Source: JAGQTE01 sp964648005 (lineage in GTDB: Bacteria; Actinomycetota; Acidimicrobiia; Acidimicrobiales; Acidimicrobilacustridaceae). From it: a stretch of 28,674 nt of DNA. The DNA lies in NCBI GenBank assembly GCA_964648005.1, contig CAZYKR010000017.1:1-28674 (forward strand), written 5' to 3'. This document shows positions 24,824 to 28,674 of the stretch, piece after piece. Made by a program: the position numbers and the translations under genes. The notes below the pieces were generated by a model. It ran no database searches and had not been told where the DNA came from. It saw nothing but the letters and a program-made list of their open reading frames with translations. Every line of letters begins with the position of its first letter. The first letter of the stretch is position 1.

Positions 24824-25668
24824 CGACCACGTCGCGCGACGTCTCCCTCGATGAGGCCTACGGCGCCCTCGGGCTCGCTCCTGACTGCTCCGACATGGCG
24901 CTGCAGTCCCGCTTCCGGGCGCTCGCCAAGCAGCTGCACCCCGACGTCAACCCCGACCCTGCAACGGCCGAAATCTTCCGGAGCGTCGAGCAGGGCTACC
25001 GCCTGATCGTCGCCGACCGTCGGCGCATGTCCACGCCTGACGGCCCGGACAGCGCAGAGGACGACGCTGGCGCGCGGGCTGCGTGCGTTCAGCGCGCCGT
25101 CGCCCGCATCGCCCGACTGCTGCCTGATGCCACGCCCACGCCACTCGCCGGCACCGCCACAGCGTGGAGGTTTCGCGTCGCGGCTGGCCCCCTCGTCGAA
25201 GACGCGATGTTGGTGCACGACGCCACCGACGACCGTTACGGGATCGCCAGCATCGCCACCACCATCGACGGCCGACCCATCCCCCTACCCGCCGCACCGT
25301 GGACCCGGCCCTGCGCGACCGGCTTCCTGCCGCTCACGCCCGACGGCTGCCACGCCTACCCCGAAGCCCTCACCGGCCGCCTTGCCAACTGGCTCGCCCG
25401 CGTCGCGTGGGTCGACCACCAACTCGGCCCGGATCCCTGGGACCCCCGAACCGACCTCGCCCGCTGGGCCAACGGCCAGCTCTCCTGGGTCCTGCCCCTC
25501 CTCGGCGTACCTGCGACGGACGACGTTGAACGCTTGGTACGCGACGAGGTCGACGGGCTCGCTTCTCTCGCGCAACGGAACCCCGTCCTCGCACCGGATT
25601 CCGTCCGGGACTACCTGCACCAGATGGTGAGCTGGCTGCTCACGCTCGACGTAGCTGCGTTCGACTGA
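24820..25668 (+). CDS. J-domain (DnaJ-like) protein with unknown C-terminal region
   Basis: A 282-aa protein. Residues 8-70 are a J domain: LDEAYGALGLAPDCSDMALQ, then RFRALAKQLHPDVNPDP with the HPD motif at 40-42, and EIFRSVEQGYRLIVADRRR as the last helices. J domains stimulate the ATPase of Hsp70 (DnaK) and deliver clients to it. The rest (about 85-282) has no G/F region, zinc domain or peptide-binding beta-sandwich that I recognise. It has beta-like segments (TAWRFRVAAGPLVEDAMLVHD, YGIASIATTIDGRPIPLP) and helices rich in Trp (LANWLARVAWVDHQLGPDPW, MVSWLLTLDVAAFD). It overlaps the JAB-E1 gene by 4 bases. This coupling suggests a specialised co-chaperone for the conjugation module rather than a general DnaJ. 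Confidence 0.88.
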   Translation: MTTTSRDVSLDEAYGALGLAPDCSDMALQSRFRALAKQLHPDVNPDPATAEIFRSVEQGYRLIVADRRRMSTPDGPDSAEDDAGARAACVQRAVARIARLLPDATPTPLAGTATAWRFRVAAGPLVEDAMLVHDATDDRYGIASIATTIDGRPIPLPAAPWTRPCATGFLPLTPDGCHAYPEALTGRLANWLARVAWVDHQLGPDPWDPRTDLARWANGQLSWVLPLLGVPATDDVERLVRDEVDGLASLAQRNPVLAPDSVRDYLHQMVSWLLTLDVAAFD

Positions 25669-25785
25669 AGGGCCGCATCGTCGCGCGAGCCGGGACCGAG
25701 CCACGACCCCGCTTCGCCGATCGACCCCGAAGGACGGGTCACCCTCACCGCCACACGCCTTCACGGCGCAGTCGGCGAGTCGTGA

Positions 25786-26223
25786 TCAGTGCAGATCGAT
25801 CGCCCAGCGGCGTTGGCGTTCGGTCAGCCCGCACCGCACCAGGAGCAGGTCGATCTCCCAGCGGGCCGTCCCGGCCCTGCGCAGCACCGCGGCGATCTGG
25901 GCCCAGGTGACGCCGAACGCGGCTACAGCGCCGGCGACGGCCTCCCCGGGGGCGGCGCCGGCGGCAACAGCGTGCGATGCAGCCGCAACGGCGGCGACGG
26001 CGCCATCGGGCTCGTCGTCACTGTTGCGGGCGATCTCGGAGGCGAGCGCTTCGACGACGACTCGGACGCGCTCCTGACTCGGGCGAGTGGTGCCACACAA
26101 GGCGTCGGCGAGCTGCTCGCGTCGCAACAGATCCGCCGTTACCGCCACGAGCGGGTCGGCGGCTGCCCTCGGCGGCAGATCGTTGAGGACTGAGGCAACT
26201 GCGGCGAGATGGGGTTCGGGCAC
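25786..26223 (-). CDS. Small Ala/Val-rich helical protein of unknown function
   Basis: A 145-aa predicted protein from GTG 26223, converging with the J-domain gene. The sequence is helical: PHLAAVASVLNDLPPRAAAD, LVAVTADLLRREQLADALC, VRVVVEALASEIARNSDDEP, a low-complexity GAVAAVAAASHAVAAGAAPG stretch, then AFGVTWAQIAAVLRRAGTAR and LLLVRCGLTERQRRWAIDLH. The frame stays open further upstream with plausible residues (SPSLREPPAGALLVPEP), so the start may lie up to some 130 bases earlier, or no protein may be made. The minus frame is preferred over the overlapping plus frame (25789-26193) because its residue pattern is more protein-like. No family recognised. Confidence 0.5.
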   Translation of the reverse strand: MPEPHLAAVASVLNDLPPRAAADPLVAVTADLLRREQLADALCGTTRPSQERVRVVVEALASEIARNSDDEPDGAVAAVAAASHAVAAGAAPGEAVAGAVAAFGVTWAQIAAVLRRAGTARWEIDLLLVRCGLTERQRRWAIDLH

Positions 26224-26271
26224 GAGCAGAGCACCCGCCGGCGGTTCGCGCAGAGACGGACTCGTCGAACG

Positions 26272-26283
26272 GCAGAGCTCTGC
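26272..26283. promoter_or_regulatory. Perfect 12-bp palindrome between divergent genes
   Basis: GCAGAGCTCTGC is a perfect palindrome located between the small minus-strand gene and the MoxR gene, about 70 bases upstream of the latter. It could be an operator. A few perfect 12-mers are expected by chance in a window this size, so the evidence is only positional. Confidence 0.2.
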
Positions 26284-26355
26284 GTAGCGGGCCGACCGGC
26301 TGCGGAGCCCGGCGGCGTCCGTCTCTCTGGCCGAAGCCGCGGGGTGTTCAGGTCG

Positions 26356-27540
26356 ATGAACATGATTGAGGAATGCCGTGAGATCGCGCGCGGCGCCACG
26401 TCGCCGCGCCTGCAGGCCTTCGCCGTCGCGGTGCTGGCAGGCGTGCCGGTCTTGTTGTGGGGTCCGCCCGGAGGCGGCAAGACATCAGCGGCGACGGCCG
26501 TAGCCAGCTCGCTGGATTGGCCGCTGGAGGTGGTGATCGGCGCGGTGCACGACGCGTCGGACTTCGCCGGGCTGCCGGTTCGCTCCGATGACGGGGTGCA
26601 CCTGGCAGCCCCTTCGTGGGCGCGACGCCTCCAGGCGGCGGTCGACGGGTCCTCGTATGGGGCCGAGGGCCACGCGAGTGGTTCAGCTCAAGCGAGCGTG
26701 GGGGCGCTCCTGTTTCTCGATGAGCTCACGACGGCGCACCCTTCGGTCCAAGCAGCCATGCTGCAGGTCGTTCTTGAACGTCGAGTGGGAAACCTCCGTT
26801 TGCGCGACGCAGTGCGAGTTGTTGCGGCGGCAAACCCTCCGGAGACAGCGGCCGGAGGATCGACGCTCACCGCTCCCCTTGCTAACCGGTTCGTCCACCT
26901 GTGGTGGGAGCCTTCAGGCCGGGAGATCGCAGAGGGGTTCATCGGCGGCTGGCCCGCCCCGTCGATCCGACCGCTGCCGAATGGTTGGCGCGACGCAGTA
27001 GGCGGTTGGGCGGTCCGGATCGGCGGCTTCTTGCTGCACCGGCCTGAGCTGGCCCACCGGGTGCCCGACGGCCTCGACCAGCAAGGGTTCGCGTGGCCGA
27101 GCCCTCGCTCCTGGGACATGGCGGCGCGCCTAGCAGCGGCGTGTGACATCGGCGGCTATGCCGACGAGGTCTGGGCGCTGCTGGTGGCGGGCTGTGTCGG
27201 CGAGGGCCCGGCAACTGAGCTGGCCGCGTGGCTGGCGTCAAGCGATCTGCCGGACCCAGAGGAGTTGCTCGCCGCGCCGACCTCGGCGCCCGTTCCTCGG
27301 CGCGGTGATCTCGTCTACGCGACGCTCGGTGCCGTCCTCGCTGCGGTGGCGCGCGACTGCTCACACGGCCGGTGGGAGGCGGCGTGGACGGTCGTGGCGC
27401 GCATCGCAAAGGACGAAGGACTCGACGTCGCCGCCGTCGCTGCCGCGAACCTCATCCGCTTGCGGCAGTCGGGGTGGGAGCTGCCTGCCCAACTCGATCA
27501 GTTCGCACCGGCACTACAGGCGATGGGGCGGATGTCGTGA
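26356..27540 (+). CDS. MoxR-like AAA+ ATPase
   Basis: A 394-aa AAA+ ATPase of the MoxR/RavA-like type. Walker A is LLWGPPGGGKTS (about 34-44), Walker B is ALLFLDELTTAHPSVQAAML with the DE pair near 122-123, sensor 1 is VVAAANPPE (about 156-163), and LTAPLANRFVHLWWEP supplies the post-sensor helix and Arg. The C-terminal 200 residues are helical (RSWDMAARLAAACDIGGYAD, ATLGAVLAAVARDCSH). MoxR ATPases act as chaperones that remodel or activate partners, usually a vWA protein encoded beside them, as here. The ATG at 26356 is used; the extra N-terminus from 26209 is Arg-rich and unlike the family. The stop overlaps the GTG of the next gene (GTGA), so both are made together. Confidence 0.93.
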   Translation: MNMIEECREIARGATSPRLQAFAVAVLAGVPVLLWGPPGGGKTSAATAVASSLDWPLEVVIGAVHDASDFAGLPVRSDDGVHLAAPSWARRLQAAVDGSSYGAEGHASGSAQASVGALLFLDELTTAHPSVQAAMLQVVLERRVGNLRLRDAVRVVAAANPPETAAGGSTLTAPLANRFVHLWWEPSGREIAEGFIGGWPAPSIRPLPNGWRDAVGGWAVRIGGFLLHRPELAHRVPDGLDQQGFAWPSPRSWDMAARLAAACDIGGYADEVWALLVAGCVGEGPATELAAWLASSDLPDPEELLAAPTSAPVPRRGDLVYATLGAVLAAVARDCSHGRWEAAWTVVARIAKDEGLDVAAVAAANLIRLRQSGWELPAQLDQFAPALQAMGRMS

Positions 27541-28674
27541 ACGTGCGGGCCCTCAGCGACGCCGAGCGCGCCGACCTGACGACGGCGCGGCTGGCGGCAG
27601 TGGTTACCCAGCCGTTCCTGGCGTCGGTGCTGTTCACCGTCGTGCCGGTGGCGGCGCCGGGCCTCGGAACCTTCGCAGTCGACCGACACTGGCGGCTCTA
27701 CATCGACCCGACAGCGTTGGGCGCGTGGGGTCCCTCCGTCGCTGGGGCAGTGTTGCTCCATGAGACGGCGCATCTGGTGCGTGACCACGCGGCGCGGGCG
27801 GACCAGATCGGTGTCTGCTCGACTTCCGACTCTGTCCGGTGGAACCTTGCGACCGACGCCGCCATCAATGACGACCTGCTTCGTGACGGGCTCGACTTGC
27901 CGTCCCCCGTACTGCCCGCCACCTTCGGGCTGATCGATGGAGGCACCGAGGAGCAGTACTACCGCCAGCTGATGGACTATGCGGCGCCGAACTCCATCGA
28001 CTGCGGCTCCGGCGCCCACGGCCGGCTCCGTCCGTGGGAGGCAGGCCCGCAGAGCGCTCCCGCACCGGCGGGCAAGGAGCGTGCCGGCGCCCGGCTGGCA
28101 GTACTCGACACCATCCGTCGCCATCCCGGCCAGGTCCCCGGCGGCTGGCGCCGGTGGGCAGCGCCGAAGCCAGGTCCGGACCGCTCCTCGTTGTGGCGGT
28201 GCCGGCTCCGACAACGGTTGGCAGCCCACCTGGGTCCCGGGTCGACCACCGCGATGCCGTCGTGGCGCCGGCCGAACCGCCGCCACGAGGACCCCATCGT
28301 GCTCCGACCTGGTCAGCAACGCGTCGAATGCCACGTCGCGGTCATCGTGGACACCTCCGCATCTGTCCAGACCTCCGAGCTGGAAGCTGCCATGGCCGAG
28401 GTTGCCGCCTTTGTGGACTTCGCCGAGGCCGTCGCCACCGTCGTGGTGTGCGATGCCGAGGTCCACCGCACGATCCGGGTCCGACACCGCCAGGAGCTGA
28501 CCCGCATCGAACTTGTCGGCGGTGGTGGTACCGACCTGCGCCCGGCCTTCACCCGGGTCCCCGCCATGCGCGGGCTGCAGCTTGTGGTCGTGTTCACCGA
28601 TGGCTGGACGCCCTGGCCCACAGCGCCACCCAACGTGCCGGTCCTCGTCGTGACCACCGATCGGCCCGGTCCGG
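27537..28674 (+). CDS. HExxH metallopeptidase-like domain plus vWA domain protein, 3'-truncated by window edge
   Basis: At least 379 aa from GTG 27537; the frame is open to the end of the window. The N-terminal part has a zinc-metallopeptidase motif, LLHETAHLVRDHAAR (His75-Glu76-x-x-His79), followed by NLATDAAINDDLL, the N-x-A-x-D arrangement of the DUF2201 N-terminal domain. A Pro/Arg-rich linker (about 155-260) leads to a vWA-like domain: VAVIVDTSASV with the MIDAS Asp272-x-Ser274-x-Ser276, GGGGTDLRPAF supplying the MIDAS Thr, and VVVFTDGWTPW supplying the Asp. This composition, paired with MoxR, is known in bacteria, where the vWA protein is the partner of the AAA+ ring. Whether the HExxH site is active is unknown. 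It has no start far enough from its stop inside the window to be called as a long ATG frame. Confidence 0.88.
   Translation, partial: MNVRALSDAERADLTTARLAAVVTQPFLASVLFTVVPVAAPGLGTFAVDRHWRLYIDPTALGAWGPSVAGAVLLHETAHLVRDHAARADQIGVCSTSDSVRWNLATDAAINDDLLRDGLDLPSPVLPATFGLIDGGTEEQYYRQLMDYAAPNSIDCGSGAHGRLRPWEAGPQSAPAPAGKERAGARLAVLDTIRRHPGQVPGGWRRWAAPKPGPDRSSLWRCRLRQRLAAHLGPGSTTAMPSWRRPNRRHEDPIVLRPGQQRVECHVAVIVDTSASVQTSELEAAMAEVAAFVDFAEAVATVVVCDAEVHRTIRVRHRQELTRIELVGGGGTDLRPAFTRVPAMRGLQLVVVFTDGWTPWPTAPPNVPVLVVTTDRPGP

Noticed and set aside
8382..28674. CRISPR array, prophage or plasmid genes
   Set aside because: I saw no direct-repeat/spacer pattern, no phage structural or integrase genes, and no replication or partition genes anywhere in the window.

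Overview
This is a high-GC window with short intergenic gaps, GTG starts and repeated 4-8 nt gene overlaps. That fits an actinobacterium; an Acidimicrobiia-like host is only a guess, because there is no ribosomal RNA or other lineage marker here.

Left flank (1-5.9 kb) is ordinary chromosome. It holds a short-chain dehydrogenase cut by the window edge, a GyrI-like domain protein, an ECF sigma factor of the ECF42 type overlapping its DGPF/YCII partner, a short YqeY-like protein, a Nudix hydrolase coupled to an alpha/beta hydrolase, a phytanoyl-CoA dioxygenase-like protein and a tRNA-Arg(CCU). Just beyond the tRNA is the 3' end of a decayed transposase (6060-6299), which may mark the edge of acquired DNA.

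From about 6.5 kb to the window end the content is accessory. A lipoprotein with a PQQ-type beta-propeller (+) converges on a tight five-gene minus-strand operon read from 21051 down to 8382. Its genes are a 451-aa protein of unknown fold, a 1151-aa beta-propeller protein, a 179-aa unknown, an 818-aa protein with a transglutaminase/papain-like Cys-His domain plus a STAND-like NTPase whose P-loop lacks its lysine, and a 1606-aa protein with a Lon-like Ser-Lys peptidase domain, one transmembrane helix and a long beta-propeller tail.

Divergent from it (+ strand, 21.4-25.7 kb) is a ubiquitin-conjugation-like set: a membrane-anchored SGNH hydrolase, an E2-like protein with a candidate catalytic Cys, a JAB (JAMM) deubiquitinase / RWD-like / E1 (ThiF) fusion, and a J-domain protein. 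After a small minus-strand gene come a MoxR-like AAA+ ATPase and an overlapping HExxH-metallopeptidase/vWA protein that runs off the window.

Taken together, 8.4-28.7 kb looks like a composite NTP-dependent conflict or proteostasis system. It combines sensor propellers, two or three candidate peptidases, a ubiquitin-like E1/E2/JAB module, a chaperone adaptor and a MoxR/vWA pair. No ubiquitin-like modifier gene is visible. That these parts act as one system is inferred from proximity and shared themes, not shown by the sequence.
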